A stretch of DNA of 64,000 nt from Bradyrhizobium erythrophlei (GCF_900142985.1 NZ_LT670849.1:1116001-1180000), one strand, 5' to 3'. Positions 7,282 through 16,408 are shown, counted from the stretch's first letter. Translations and numbers: made by a program. Notes: a model not told the origin generated them from the letters alone.

Positions 7282-10200
7282 ATGAAGCTGACCCGTCTTC
7301 GCCTTCACGGTTTCAAGTCGTTCGTCGAACCAACCGACTTCATGATCGAGCCGGGTCTCACCGGCGTCGTCGGTCCGAACGGCTGCGGCAAATCCAACCT
7401 CGTGGAAGCACTGCGCTGGGCGATGGGCGAGACGTCGCACAAGTCGCTGCGCGCGGCCGACATGGACGCGGTGATTTTTGCCGGCTCCGGCAACCGGCCG
7501 GCGCGTAACCACGCCGAAGTGGTGATGTCGATCGACAATTCGGAGCGCACCGCGCCTGCGGCCGTCAATGACAGCAATATTCTGGAGATTTCGCGCCGCA
7601 TCGAGCGCGAGGCCGGATCGGTCTATCGGATCAACGGCCGCGACGTGCGCGCCCGCGACGTGCAGCTCCTGTTCGCCGACGCTGCCACCGGCGCGCGGTC
7701 GCCGGCCCTCGTCCACCAGGGCAAGATCGGCGAGATCATTCAGGCCAAACCCGAACAGCGCCGCCGCGTGCTCGAAGACGCCGCCGGTGTCGCCGGGCTT
7801 CACGCGCGACGCCACGAGGCCGAGTTGCGGCTGAAGGCGGCCGAAACCAACCTCACCCGTGTCGAGGACGTGATCGGACAACTCTCCGGACAGATCGACG
7901 GGTTGAAGAAACAAGCCCGCCAGGCCATCCGTTACCGCGAAGTCGCCGCCAAGGTCCGTAAAGCGGAAGCGTTGCTGTTTCACCTGCGCTGGATCGAGGC
8001 CCAAGCCGGCGTAACCGACACCACGCAGGTCCATGACCTCTCCGTCCGCGAGATGGCCGAACGGACCCGCGAGCAGGCCGAAGCCGCCCGCATCCAGGCG
8101 ATCCGCGCCTCCGAACTCCCCGCCCTGCGTGAGGCCGAGGCCAGAGCCGCCGCCGGCCTGCAACGCCTGACCAGCGCGCGGGAGACGCTCGATCGCGAGG
8201 AAGCCCGCGCCCAGGAGCGCGTGGCCGAGCTCGACCGCCGCCTGACGCAGTTTTCCGCCGACAGCTCCCGCGAACAGCAGCAAACCGCCGACGCCGACGC
8301 TGCCCTTCAGCGGCTCGACACCGAAGACGCGGAGCTCAAGGAAGAAATCAAATTTCGCGTCGAGAAGCGCAGCGGCGTCGACGAACGCGTCTCTGAGGCG
8401 GAGGCCACCCTTGCCTCCGCCGAGCGCCTGTTTGCTGAGCTGACCACCACGCTCGCCGACCTCACGGCCAAGCGCAACCAGCTCGACGACAATGTGCGCA
8501 CCCACCGCGACCGGCTGGCGAAGCTCGATTCCGACATCGCCAACGTCGAGCGCGACGAGCAAAGCCTTGCGGAGGAGACGAGCGGGCTCGGCGACCTCGC
8601 CATGCTCACTGCCGCGGTGGAAGAGAGCCAGGAGAACCGGACCAGCGCCGAAAGCGCTTCGCAGGCAGCCGAAGCAGCCCACGCCGCAGCCCGCGCCAGG
8701 CTAGAGGCTTCGCGCGCACCGCTGAACGAGGCCGACAAGCGCGTGCAGCGGCTTGAGACCGAAGCGCGCACGATTTCGAAGCTCGTCAACAGCGAGACCA
8801 AGAACCTGTGGCCGCCGATCATCGACGGCATCACCGTCGCCAAGGGCTATGAAAAAGCGATCGGCGCCGTGCTCGGCGATGATCTCGATGCGCCGGTGGA
8901 TCCGTCCGCGCCGATGCGCTGGACCCACTTCGAGGCGACCGGGAGCGATCCCGCGCTGCCCGACGGCGTCGAAGCGCTCGCCGCCCATGTTCAGGCACCG
9001 GTCGAACTGAAGCGGCGTCTCGCCCAGATCGGCGTTGTGACGCGCGAACGTGGCGCAGAACTCGTCGCGCAGCTGCGGACCGGCCAGCGGCTGGTGTCGC
9101 TGGAAGGCGACGTCTGGCGCTGGGACGGGTTTGTCGCGGACGCCCACGCACCGACCGGTGCGGCACGCCGGCTCGCCGAGCGCGCGCGCCTCGTCGACAT
9201 CGAAAACGAACTGGAGCAGGCCCGCATCGATGCCGGTGCCAAGCGGCAGGCGCTGGAAACGGGCGAGACCGAGTTGAAGGCGGCGGCGTCAGCTGAATCT
9301 TCCGCACGCGACGCGGCACGCGCCACCCAGCGCGAAGCAGATAGCGCGCGCGAACGTCATGCCGCCGCGGAACGCGAGATCAACCGTCACACCGCGCGCA
9401 AGTCCGCCCTGACGGAGGCGCGCAGCCGCATCGCCGCCGACCGCAGCGAAGCGCACGCCGCCCATGAAGGCGCGACCACGGCGCTGGCCGAGTTGCCCTC
9501 GAGCGAGCCCACCGAAAACAGGCTTGCGGAGGTCAAGACCGGCATCGATGGCTGCCGCCGTATCGCAGCCCAGGTGCGCGCCGAGGCGCAGGCGCTGGCG
9601 CGCGAGGCAGAGTTGGCCGACCGCAGGCTTCAGGCCATCACCGCCGAACGCAACGAATGGCAAAGCCGCAAGACCAGCGCCGCCTCGCAGTTAGAGACGA
9701 TCGAGGCGCGTGTCAGCGAGGTCAGGGCCGAACGCGCCGAGCTTGAGAACGCGCCGGCGGTGTTTGCGGAAAAGCGCCGTGCGCTGATCAGCGAAATCGA
9801 GGCCGCAGAGGGCGGCCGCCGCGCCGCCGCCGACGCGCTGGCTGCCGCCGAGAACGTCATGGCCGAGACCGACCGCGCCGCCAAGATATCGCTCGAGGCT
9901 TTGTCGAGCGCCCGCGAGGCGACCGGCCGCGCCGAAGAACGGATGGATGGCGCCAAGCGCCGCCTGATCGATATCGAACGTGAGATTCACGACATGCTCG
10001 AGATCGAACCGCAGGCGGTCGCGGGGCTTGCCGAAATCGAGCCCGGCACGGAATTGCCGCCCTTGCCCGAGATCGAGGAAAACCTCGAAAAGCTGCGCCG
10101 CGATCGCGAACGACTTGGCGCGGTCAACCTGCGTGCCGAGGAAGAGCTCCGCGAAGTCGAGGCGCAGCACACATCGCTGACCACCGAGCGCGACGATCTC

Positions 10201-10746
10201 GTCGAAGCCATCAAGCGGCTGCGCCAGGGCATCCAGAGCCTCAACCGCGAGGCGCGCGAACGCCTGCTGGCCTCGTTCGAAACCGTCAACGCCCACTTCA
10301 AGCGCCTGTTCACCGAACTGTTCGGCGGCGGCGAGGCCGCGCTGCATCTGATCGAGAGCGAAGATCCGCTGGAAGCGGGCCTCGAGATCATCGCCAAGCC
10401 GCCGGGCAAAAAGCCGCAGACGCTTTCGTTGCTGTCGGGCGGCGAGCAGGCGCTGACGGCGCTGGCGCTGATCTTCGCGGTGTTCCTCACCAATCCGTCA
10501 CCGATCTGCGTGCTGGACGAAGTCGACGCACCGCTCGACGATCACAACGTCGAGCGCTTCTGCAATCTCCTGAATGAAATGACCGCGACCACCGAGACGC
10601 GATTCATCATCATCACGCATAATCCGATCACCATGGCGCGGATGAACCGCCTGTTCGGCGTCACCATGGCGGAGCGCGGCGTGTCGCAGCTCGTCTCCGT
10701 CGCGCTCGATGAGGCCGTGAAAATACTCGATCAGAACGTGGCGTAA
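7282..10746 (+). CDS. smc: Chromosome segregation protein SMC
   Basis: The 1154-residue ATPase of the condensin-like SMC-ScpAB complex compacts and separates chromosomes. Walker A is GPNGCGKSN at 31-39. The C-terminal head carries the ABC signature LLSGGEQALTALALIF and Walker B ICVLDEVDAPLDD. Between the heads are two long coiled coils rich in Ala, Glu and Arg and a central hinge at about residues 500-640. The length fits the family (about 1150-1190). The start at 7282 (MKLTRLRLHGFKSFV) matches the canonical SMC N-terminus. It is convergent with the Shedu gene, with 90 bp between stops. Confidence 0.97.
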   Translation: MKLTRLRLHGFKSFVEPTDFMIEPGLTGVVGPNGCGKSNLVEALRWAMGETSHKSLRAADMDAVIFAGSGNRPARNHAEVVMSIDNSERTAPAAVNDSNILEISRRIEREAGSVYRINGRDVRARDVQLLFADAATGARSPALVHQGKIGEIIQAKPEQRRRVLEDAAGVAGLHARRHEAELRLKAAETNLTRVEDVIGQLSGQIDGLKKQARQAIRYREVAAKVRKAEALLFHLRWIEAQAGVTDTTQVHDLSVREMAERTREQAEAARIQAIRASELPALREAEARAAAGLQRLTSARETLDREEARAQERVAELDRRLTQFSADSSREQQQTADADAALQRLDTEDAELKEEIKFRVEKRSGVDERVSEAEATLASAERLFAELTTTLADLTAKRNQLDDNVRTHRDRLAKLDSDIANVERDEQSLAEETSGLGDLAMLTAAVEESQENRTSAESASQAAEAAHAAARARLEASRAPLNEADKRVQRLETEARTISKLVNSETKNLWPPIIDGITVAKGYEKAIGAVLGDDLDAPVDPSAPMRWTHFEATGSDPALPDGVEALAAHVQAPVELKRRLAQIGVVTRERGAELVAQLRTGQRLVSLEGDVWRWDGFVADAHAPTGAARRLAERARLVDIENELEQARIDAGAKRQALETGETELKAAASAESSARDAARATQREADSARERHAAAEREINRHTARKSALTEARSRIAADRSEAHAAHEGATTALAELPSSEPTENRLAEVKTGIDGCRRIAAQVRAEAQALAREAELADRRLQAITAERNEWQSRKTSAASQLETIEARVSEVRAERAELENAPAVFAEKRRALISEIEAAEGGRRAAADALAAAENVMAETDRAAKISLEALSSAREATGRAEERMDGAKRRLIDIEREIHDMLEIEPQAVAGLAEIEPGTELPPLPEIEENLEKLRRDRERLGAVNLRAEEELREVEAQHTSLTTERDDLVEAIKRLRQGIQSLNREARERLLASFETVNAHFKRLFTELFGGGEAALHLIESEDPLEAGLEIIAKPPGKKPQTLSLLSGGEQALTALALIFAVFLTNPSPICVLDEVDAPLDDHNVERFCNLLNEMTATTETRFIIITHNPITMARMNRLFGVTMAERGVSQLVSVALDEAVKILDQNVA

Positions 10747-10836
10747 TCTGTTGCCTGCGTCCCGTCTTGCGGGAGTGGCGACCGTTGTCCCAAATGGAAA
10801 ATCCGCTTGGTAACGCCAAAAAGAGTGGATAGGGAT

Positions 10837-12036
10837 TTATTCTTGTGGGGTTGGTTCGCAATGCCCAACAATGAACTTCGCTCGCTCGTAAAGTTCGTCA
10901 TAGGTTAAAATTTCGATGTTCCGAGAATCGCGTCGGAACAGCTCAAACGTTCGAAGCTTGATGGCTCGCTCTTTCTCTGTCCCCGCGAATTGACTATCTG
11001 CGCCGATCAACAATATGCTTTTCGGATCGACGGTCATCCGATCGATCAGCTTCCCACTCGAGCTATAGTTTTTTGAGGCATTCGCCTCGCCTCTCACCTG
11101 CCAACTCGCCTTTTGCTCCAGGATTTGGGAAACCGAATCGATCAATTCTGTCGACAGCTTCCGGCTACCAGCTCTATTCTTGCGCTCCTCGAAAAGACGA
11201 GTGTCCGGCCTTTTCACCTCGACGAGCACGGTGAAGTTGGTGGCGCCCATTAGGAAGTCGGCAATAGAGCCATCCCGCCCGGCGACGTCCTCCTCGGAAA
11301 CATGCGCCTCCCTTTGGAGGACGCCGAGAAAGCGATAGTCAAGTCCAAAGCCGAAAATCCACTCATTTCGACTGAAGAAATGCTGCCAAATCTTTTCCGG
11401 TTGCGTGCTCGTGATGCCGTGCTCGACGCGATACGTTTCAAGGTTCTCTGGACCACGCATGAGGCGATCAAACACTCCCAACTGACTCTTGCGGTAGCCG
11501 ATATTTACGAGGTCGCGCGAGGTGATCAAGCCATTACGTAGTAGCTCATCGACTATCGCTAAACCATCCGGCTGCTTGAGGAGCGTGCGCATCTTCGCCT
11601 GCGTCTCCGCGTCTAAGCCGGCGCCAGCGCCTTCTCGAAGCGCAATCCGACGCTCATTGAGCTTCGCCAGGTCAAGCTCCGTAAGTAGTTTGAGAAATCC
11701 AAGCAACTTCTCGAACGTAAAATGGGTAAAAGTCATCGGGTCGCTCGGCCCCCAATGCTGCTCTTCCCATCGCGATACACCGTGCTTGGTGTACTGCTTG
11801 AACTTCTTGAGCGTCACCTCCCTGATGTCGCCGTTTGCCCGCAAGAACGTGACGCTAAGTTTGATCCGGTTCCGCGATGGAAAAGGCGGATGGTATTCGA
11901 CTGTCGTGTTGCCATCTTCTTCAGTGACGATATTGAGATATTTACCCGAGCCGTCCTTAAAGTCGCGCGGATAGATTGCGTCGGTCCAAAAATTGCCGAT
12001 GGCCGCCTCTTCGTCGAAAGCGCCACTGTGAGGCAT
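10837..12036 (-). CDS. sduA: Shedu-type anti-phage defence nuclease (SduA, DUF4263)
   Basis: The 399-residue protein has a roughly 200-residue N-terminal region without recognisable motifs. A C-terminal PD-(D/E)xK-type nuclease domain of the Shedu family follows: Asp in GSIADFLMG (about D260), the LVEVKRPDT core (E273, K275), and a downstream Gln helix, SQILEQKASWQ. Shedu is a single-gene defence system known to degrade or nick phage DNA. The start at 12036 has AGGGG upstream. The gene sits alone between smc and an Rsm22-like gene, has visibly lower GC and different codon use than its neighbours, and is probably an acquired one-gene defence islet. No partner gene is adjacent. Confidence 0.8.
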   Translation of the reverse strand: MPHSGAFDEEAAIGNFWTDAIYPRDFKDGSGKYLNIVTEEDGNTTVEYHPPFPSRNRIKLSVTFLRANGDIREVTLKKFKQYTKHGVSRWEEQHWGPSDPMTFTHFTFEKLLGFLKLLTELDLAKLNERRIALREGAGAGLDAETQAKMRTLLKQPDGLAIVDELLRNGLITSRDLVNIGYRKSQLGVFDRLMRGPENLETYRVEHGITSTQPEKIWQHFFSRNEWIFGFGLDYRFLGVLQREAHVSEEDVAGRDGSIADFLMGATNFTVLVEVKRPDTRLFEERKNRAGSRKLSTELIDSVSQILEQKASWQVRGEANASKNYSSSGKLIDRMTVDPKSILLIGADSQFAGTEKERAIKLRTFELFRRDSRNIEILTYDELYERAKFIVGHCEPTPQE

Positions 12037-12191
12037 TGTTCTACCCCTGCCAGAAATCCGCGGGCTGAATTGTAGGAATATCGTACACTGGGTTCGGCAT
12101 GTGCACAATTTGTGACCACGTAGTTGGCGTACCTCAGAGCTGTCATAGAATACTGGATGCCCCCGCTTTCGTGGGGCAAGACGGCCGATAG

Positions 12192-13157
12192 ATGATCCGA
12201 CCCACTCTCCCCTCCGCTCTCCGCACTGCCCTCGACGCAAAGCTCGAAAGTCTGCCGCGTGACGACATCGCCGCGCGCGCGGGGCAGATTTCCAAGACCT
12301 ACCGCAACAGCGGCAACTCTCGCGCCATCGCCTCACCCGCCGATGCACTGGCCTACGCGCTGGTGCGCATGCCCGCGACCTATGCCGCGGTAACGGCCTG
12401 CCTGAACGCGCTCGTGGAAGCAAGACCCGGCTTCGCGCCCGACAGCCTGCTCGACGTCGGCGCGGGGCCTGGCACGGCAAGCTGGGCGGCAGCCGGGAAC
12501 TTTGTCTCGCTCAAGAACTTCATGCTGCTCGATATCAACGCGGCCTTGCAGAAGCTCGCGCTCGATCTCGGCCGCGAGCATTCGCGGCTCAGTGCCATGA
12601 CATGCCGCCGCGACGCAGGCGCGCTCGACGAAGTCGAGCCCGCCGATCTCGTGATCGCGAGTTATCTGATTGGCGAAGTCGGAGAAAACGAGAGGCGCAC
12701 GCTTGCCGAACATCTGTGGACCAAAACCCGAGATACGCTGCTCGTGGTCGAGCCCGGCACGCCGGCCGGCTACGCGCGGATCATCGAGCTTCGCAGCGAC
12801 CTGATCGCAAAGGGCGCCCATGTCGCGGCGCCATGCCCGCATGATCAGCCATGCCCGCTTCTGGCGCCGGACTGGTGCCACTTCGCGCAACGGCTGCCGC
12901 GGCTGCGCGCGCATATTCAGCTCAAGGGCGCCGAGCTTCCGTTCGAGGACGAAAAGTTCAGCTATGTGGTGCTGACGCGTGAACCGCCGGCCAAACGTTT
13001 CGCGCGCGTGCTGGCGCCGCCCGCGGTCGGCAAGGTCGAAGTGGCTGCCAAGCTGTGCACAGCCGACGGCGTCGAGATTGCGAAAGTACCGCGACGCGAC
13101 AAGACGGCATATGCAAATGCGCGCCGCTGGCGCTGGGGCGACGCGCCAACAAAGTAG
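12192..13157 (+). CDS. Rsm22-like (METTL17-type) small ribosomal subunit methyltransferase-like protein
   Basis: The 321-residue protein has a SAM-binding motif, LLDVGAGPGTASWAA, near residue 85, and a late motif LLVVEPGTPAGYARI. A Cys-rich segment APCPHDQPCPL...DWCHFAQRLPR and the downstream EDEKFSYVVLTR are the hallmarks of the Rsm22 family. In the mitochondrial homologue these cysteines take part in metal or Fe-S binding and the protein helps assemble the small subunit. Enzymatic activity is uncertain across the family. The gene is divergent from sduA, 155 bp apart. Confidence 0.85.
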   Translation: MIRPTLPSALRTALDAKLESLPRDDIAARAGQISKTYRNSGNSRAIASPADALAYALVRMPATYAAVTACLNALVEARPGFAPDSLLDVGAGPGTASWAAAGNFVSLKNFMLLDINAALQKLALDLGREHSRLSAMTCRRDAGALDEVEPADLVIASYLIGEVGENERRTLAEHLWTKTRDTLLVVEPGTPAGYARIIELRSDLIAKGAHVAAPCPHDQPCPLLAPDWCHFAQRLPRLRAHIQLKGAELPFEDEKFSYVVLTREPPAKRFARVLAPPAVGKVEVAAKLCTADGVEIAKVPRRDKTAYANARRWRWGDAPTK

Positions 13158-13323
13158 ATATCAAAGCCTTGATGAATCGAAATTAACCTTAGGTCTCGCC
13201 CAAGCCATTGAACGATATGGGCCTTGCGACCGACCAACCAGATACCCACCTCGTGGCGGCTGCCGCTCAATTGCCTTTTGGTTTAGGTTATCCGCATCGA
13301 TTTCCCATCAGGAGTTTGTTTCC

Positions 13324-13881
13324 ATGTCCGGCTGGATCGTCCTCGGCGTCATCGTCGTTCTCGTGCTGTTTGCCTTCGGGGCCTATAACCGGCTGGTCGC
13401 GCTCGGCCAGCGCGTCAACCAGGCCTTTGCCGATATCGACGTGCAGCTCAAGCAGCGTCACGACCTGATCCCCAATTTGGTCGAGACGGTGAAGGGATAT
13501 GCGGCGCACGAGCGCGGCACGCTCGACGACGTCATCAAGGCACGCAACTCGGCGATGTCGGCACAGGGACCGGCACAGGTGTCGGCGGCGGAAAACCAGC
13601 TTTCCGGCGCGCTCGGCCGGCTGATCGCGCTGTCGGAGGCCTATCCGGACCTCAAGGCCAACGCCAACTTCCAGCAACTGGCGAGCGAATTGTCGGATCT
13701 CGAAAACAAGATCGCGGCGAGCCGCCGTTTCTTCAACAATGCGGTCCAGGAATACAACACCGGTATCCAGCAGATGCCGGCGGCGTTGTTTGCCGGCATG
13801 TTCGGCTTCACGCGCAAGGATTTCTTCGACCTCGGCGCCAGCCGCACCGAAGTCGAGGCCGCGCCGCAAGTGAAATTCTGA
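13324..13881 (+). CDS. lemA: LemA-family protein
   Basis: The 185-residue protein has one N-terminal transmembrane helix (WIVLGVIVVLVLFAFGAYN) followed by the LemA helical bundle: LVALGQRVNQAFADIDVQLKQRHDLIPNLVETVKGYAAHE and YPDLKANANFQQLASELSDLENKIAASRRFFNNAVQEYN. The start at 13324 has CAGGAG upstream. The function of LemA is unsettled. It is very often next to an M48 protease, as here, which suggests a membrane adaptor or substrate of that protease. Confidence 0.92.
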   Translation: MSGWIVLGVIVVLVLFAFGAYNRLVALGQRVNQAFADIDVQLKQRHDLIPNLVETVKGYAAHERGTLDDVIKARNSAMSAQGPAQVSAAENQLSGALGRLIALSEAYPDLKANANFQQLASELSDLENKIAASRRFFNNAVQEYNTGIQQMPAALFAGMFGFTRKDFFDLGASRTEVEAAPQVKF

Positions 13882-13905
13882 TCGCACGAATGACGGTCCC
13901 GCCTC

Positions 13906-15144
13906 ATGGCCGCCTACGGTCTCTACACGCATATCGCGGCCAACAAGACCCGCTCGATGCTGTTGCTCGGCGGGCTGTTCGTGCTGGTCTATGTGATGGT
14001 CTATGCCGGCGCGCTGATCGCGGAAGTGCTGAGCTATGGCGGCGCGCCGGCTGACTATTACCTCGCGGCCGCCGCGCGCGACCTGATCAAGGCATTTCCG
14101 TTCGCCACCGGCGGCACGCTGCTCTGGATCGCGATCGCCTATTTCTTCCATCAGTCGATCGTCGATGCCGTGACCGGCGGCGAGGACGTGACGCGGCAGC
14201 AGCAGCCGCGGCTCTACAATCTTCTGGAAAATCTCTGCATCTCGCGTGGCATTCCGATGCCGAAGCTGAAGATCATCGAAAGCGAAGCGCTCAACGCCTT
14301 TGCGACCGGGCTCAACCAGCGCCAATACGCCGTCACCGTCACTACCGGTCTTCTGGCCGCGCTGAACGACCAGGAGGTCGAGGCCGTGCTCGGCCACGAA
14401 CTCACCCACATCCGCAACGGCGACGTGCAGATGATGGTGATCGCCGTGATCATCGCCGGTGCGGTCGGCTTCTTTGCCGAGCTGTTTTTCCGAAGCTTCA
14501 CCAATTTCGGCTACTACGGCGGTTATGGCCGGAACTCGTGGTCGTCGTCGGACAGTTCTTCCTCATCGTCCGACAACAGGAAAAGCTCCGGCGGCGGGGC
14601 CGTCATCGTCATCATCATTGCGGTTGCGCTGATCGCGCTCGCCTGGCTGTTGTCGCAGATGGTGCGATTGGCGCTGTCGCGCTCGCGCGAATATCTCGCC
14701 GATGCAGGCTCCGTCGAGCTGACCAAGAATCCCGACGCCATGATTTCGGCGCTGCGCAAGATCGAAAACCGCGGCGAACTCCCTGGTGCGACCTCGGCCG
14801 TCATGGAATTGTGCCTCGACAACCCGCGCGAAGGCTTTTCCGACCTCTTTGCCACCCACCCTTCCGTCGACGCCCGCGTCCAGGCGCTGGTGAAGTTTGC
14901 CGGCGGGCACGATCCCGGCCCGATTGCGCTACCTTCGGACACACCCGACGACCAGACGCAAGGTACCGGCGATCAGGCCCCGCCGCCTTTGCCGAAGGGC
15001 CCCTGGAACGACGCCACCGACCCGGCCGGCGGCGCCTTGCCCGCCCCAACTTCGGGTCCCTGGGGCAGTTCGACCGGTTCGTCGGCCGAGCCCTCGAGCG
15101 GCCCTCCTTCGGGGCCACTTTCCGGACCTTGGGGCCGTCACTAA
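13906..15144 (+). CDS. M48-family membrane zinc metalloprotease (HtpX-like)
   Basis: The 412-residue protein has two N-terminal membrane helices, the zinc-protease motif GHELTHIRNGD near residue 165 and the third-ligand Glu in SREYLADAGSVEL. A hydrophobic segment at about 185-200, a Ser/Gly-rich stretch (SSSDSSSSSSDN) and another membrane helix follow. The last 70 residues form a low-complexity Pro/Gly tail with repeated GPW units (KGPWND, SGPWGS, SGPWGRH), unusual for HtpX. It starts 24 bp after lemA, so the two form an operon and likely act together in envelope quality control. Confidence 0.9.
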   Translation: MAAYGLYTHIAANKTRSMLLLGGLFVLVYVMVYAGALIAEVLSYGGAPADYYLAAAARDLIKAFPFATGGTLLWIAIAYFFHQSIVDAVTGGEDVTRQQQPRLYNLLENLCISRGIPMPKLKIIESEALNAFATGLNQRQYAVTVTTGLLAALNDQEVEAVLGHELTHIRNGDVQMMVIAVIIAGAVGFFAELFFRSFTNFGYYGGYGRNSWSSSDSSSSSSDNRKSSGGGAVIVIIIAVALIALAWLLSQMVRLALSRSREYLADAGSVELTKNPDAMISALRKIENRGELPGATSAVMELCLDNPREGFSDLFATHPSVDARVQALVKFAGGHDPGPIALPSDTPDDQTQGTGDQAPPPLPKGPWNDATDPAGGALPAPTSGPWGSSTGSSAEPSSGPPSGPLSGPWGRH

Positions 15145-15437
15145 AGCCTCATTAGCGCTGAAAATAATGCGGGCGGCCACCTTGAGGCCGCCTTCTGCCG
15201 TTAACGACGCCGCAAGATTGGGGCAACCCGGCCTCTAATGAATTGAATTCTCCCCTGTTTCTGCCATCTTCGCACCCAATGAAGGCAGCGGGAGCTTCGA
15301 TCTCATCGGAGACGCCCGGTGAAACGATCCAGTCGCTTGGGGAATTCGGGACATATCCGGGATCAAACCCGGTCGTTGCGGAACCGGATGTCCGGTTTGG
15401 CGAGAGATATGTGCCCAACAGGGATACAGGTAGGTTC
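15145..15437. other. Intergenic stretch without a supported gene
   Basis: Between the M48 stop and the first ParA-like start there are 293 bases. The ParA frame stays open from 15243, but that part is compositionally unlike the protein core and has no ribosome binding site. Short GC palindromes (CCGGGATCAAACCCGG and CCGGATGTCCGG, around 15355-15397) may be regulatory. Confidence 0.4.
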
Positions 15438-16193
15438 ATGGCGAAGCCGGCAGTAATCGTGGTAGGTGCTGACAAGGGCGGGGTCGGCAAGACGACCGTC
15501 TCCCGCACGCTTTTGGATTATTTCAGCGCCAATAATGTTCTGACCCGCGCGTTCGACACCGAGTCGCCACGCGGCACGCTCAAGCGCTTCCATCCCGACA
15601 TCACCGAGATCGTCGACATGACGACGACCTCGGACCAGATGAAGATCTTCGACACGCTGAACTCGGTCAGCCCCTCGGTCACCGTGATCGACGTCCGCGC
15701 CGGACTTCTTTCGCCCGCGCTCGCCTCCTTGCGCGACATCGGCTTCCTCGACGCGGCCAAATCCGGTCAGATCACGTTTGCCGTGTTCCACATCCTCGGA
15801 CCGTCGATCGCCTCGCTGGACGAAATCGCGGAAACCTCGAATTTCATGGCAGGCGCCCGCTATTTCCTGGTGAAGAACTTCATCAACGACACCCAGTTCT
15901 TCCAGTGGGACCAGGCGACCTACAATTCGTATTTCCATCGGATCAAGGATGCGACCGACCTTGTCATCCCGAAACTGAACGAAATGGCCTACGAGCAGGT
16001 CGAGGTCGCCTCCGTCCCGTTCCTGAAATTCGTCGCCAACAAGGGCATCAGCGACGATGCGGCGAACTATTCTTTCGTGCTGCGCGGCTATGTCCGGCAC
16101 TGGCTCGCCAATGTCTGGGCCGAGTACGATCGCATCAAGCTCACCGACATCGTCGGCTCCACCAAGCCGAGTTCACGCGGCGGCGAAAAATAA
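15438..16193 (+). CDS. ParA/MinD-like P-loop ATPase
   Basis: The 251-residue protein has the deviant Walker A box of the ParA/MinD superfamily, GADKGGVGKTTVSRTLL, at about residues 9-25. A Walker B-like VTVIDVRAGLLSP follows. It lacks the Soj/ParA helix-turn-helix and lies far from any parB or minCE gene, so a chromosome-partition or MinD role is not supported. The start at 15438 has AGGTAGG upstream. The gene 226 bp downstream is a shorter, divergent relative sharing the FD...P..LKRF/LLEYLPDITE and D.MKIFD/FGKMALMD regions, so this is a paralogous pair of unknown role. Confidence 0.75.
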   Translation: MAKPAVIVVGADKGGVGKTTVSRTLLDYFSANNVLTRAFDTESPRGTLKRFHPDITEIVDMTTTSDQMKIFDTLNSVSPSVTVIDVRAGLLSPALASLRDIGFLDAAKSGQITFAVFHILGPSIASLDEIAETSNFMAGARYFLVKNFINDTQFFQWDQATYNSYFHRIKDATDLVIPKLNEMAYEQVEVASVPFLKFVANKGISDDAANYSFVLRGYVRHWLANVWAEYDRIKLTDIVGSTKPSSRGGEK

Positions 16194-16237
16194 ATTGCGC
16201 GCCACGCCCGATTGGGCTGGAATGGATGTGAACTCCA

Positions 16238-16408
16238 CTAGTGCGGCGAATTTGAAGTTCCTATCAGTTTTGCTGCGAGTTCGTCATAGGAACTTCAAAT
16301 TCAAAAGCCGCACTAGAAAATATTGTATTCTAGTGAAGTTTTGGATTTGACATTCGCTTCGCGGACTCGCGGTAATGTGGGTAGCGAATGTCAAATCCAC
16401 TCCACTAG
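16238..16408. repeat. Twin-hairpin element, copy A (two inverted 79-nt hairpins)
   Basis: Hairpin A1 (16238-16316) pairs CTAGTGCGGC with GCCGCACTAG (10 bp), then has an unpaired AAAA on the 3' arm (16303-16306), then a perfect 17-bp stem (16248-16264 with 16286-16302) and a 21-nt loop. Hairpin A2 (16330-16408) pairs CTAGTG with CACTAG, has an asymmetric internal loop on the 5' arm, a perfect 16-bp stem (16343-16358 with 16383-16398) and a 24-nt loop. The linker AAAATATTGTATT (16317-16329) is 13 nt. Both hairpins begin CTAGTG and end CACTAG. The flank AACTCCACTAG at 16231-16241 equals the end of hairpin B1, hinting at a third, eroded unit. The element ends 11 nt before the next start codon. 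Confidence 0.85.

Noticed and set aside
16238..16408. Twin-hairpin elements as simple intrinsic terminators
   Set aside because: No T run follows either hairpin, copies B and C do not lie immediately after stop codons, and the paired inverted layout is not explained by termination.
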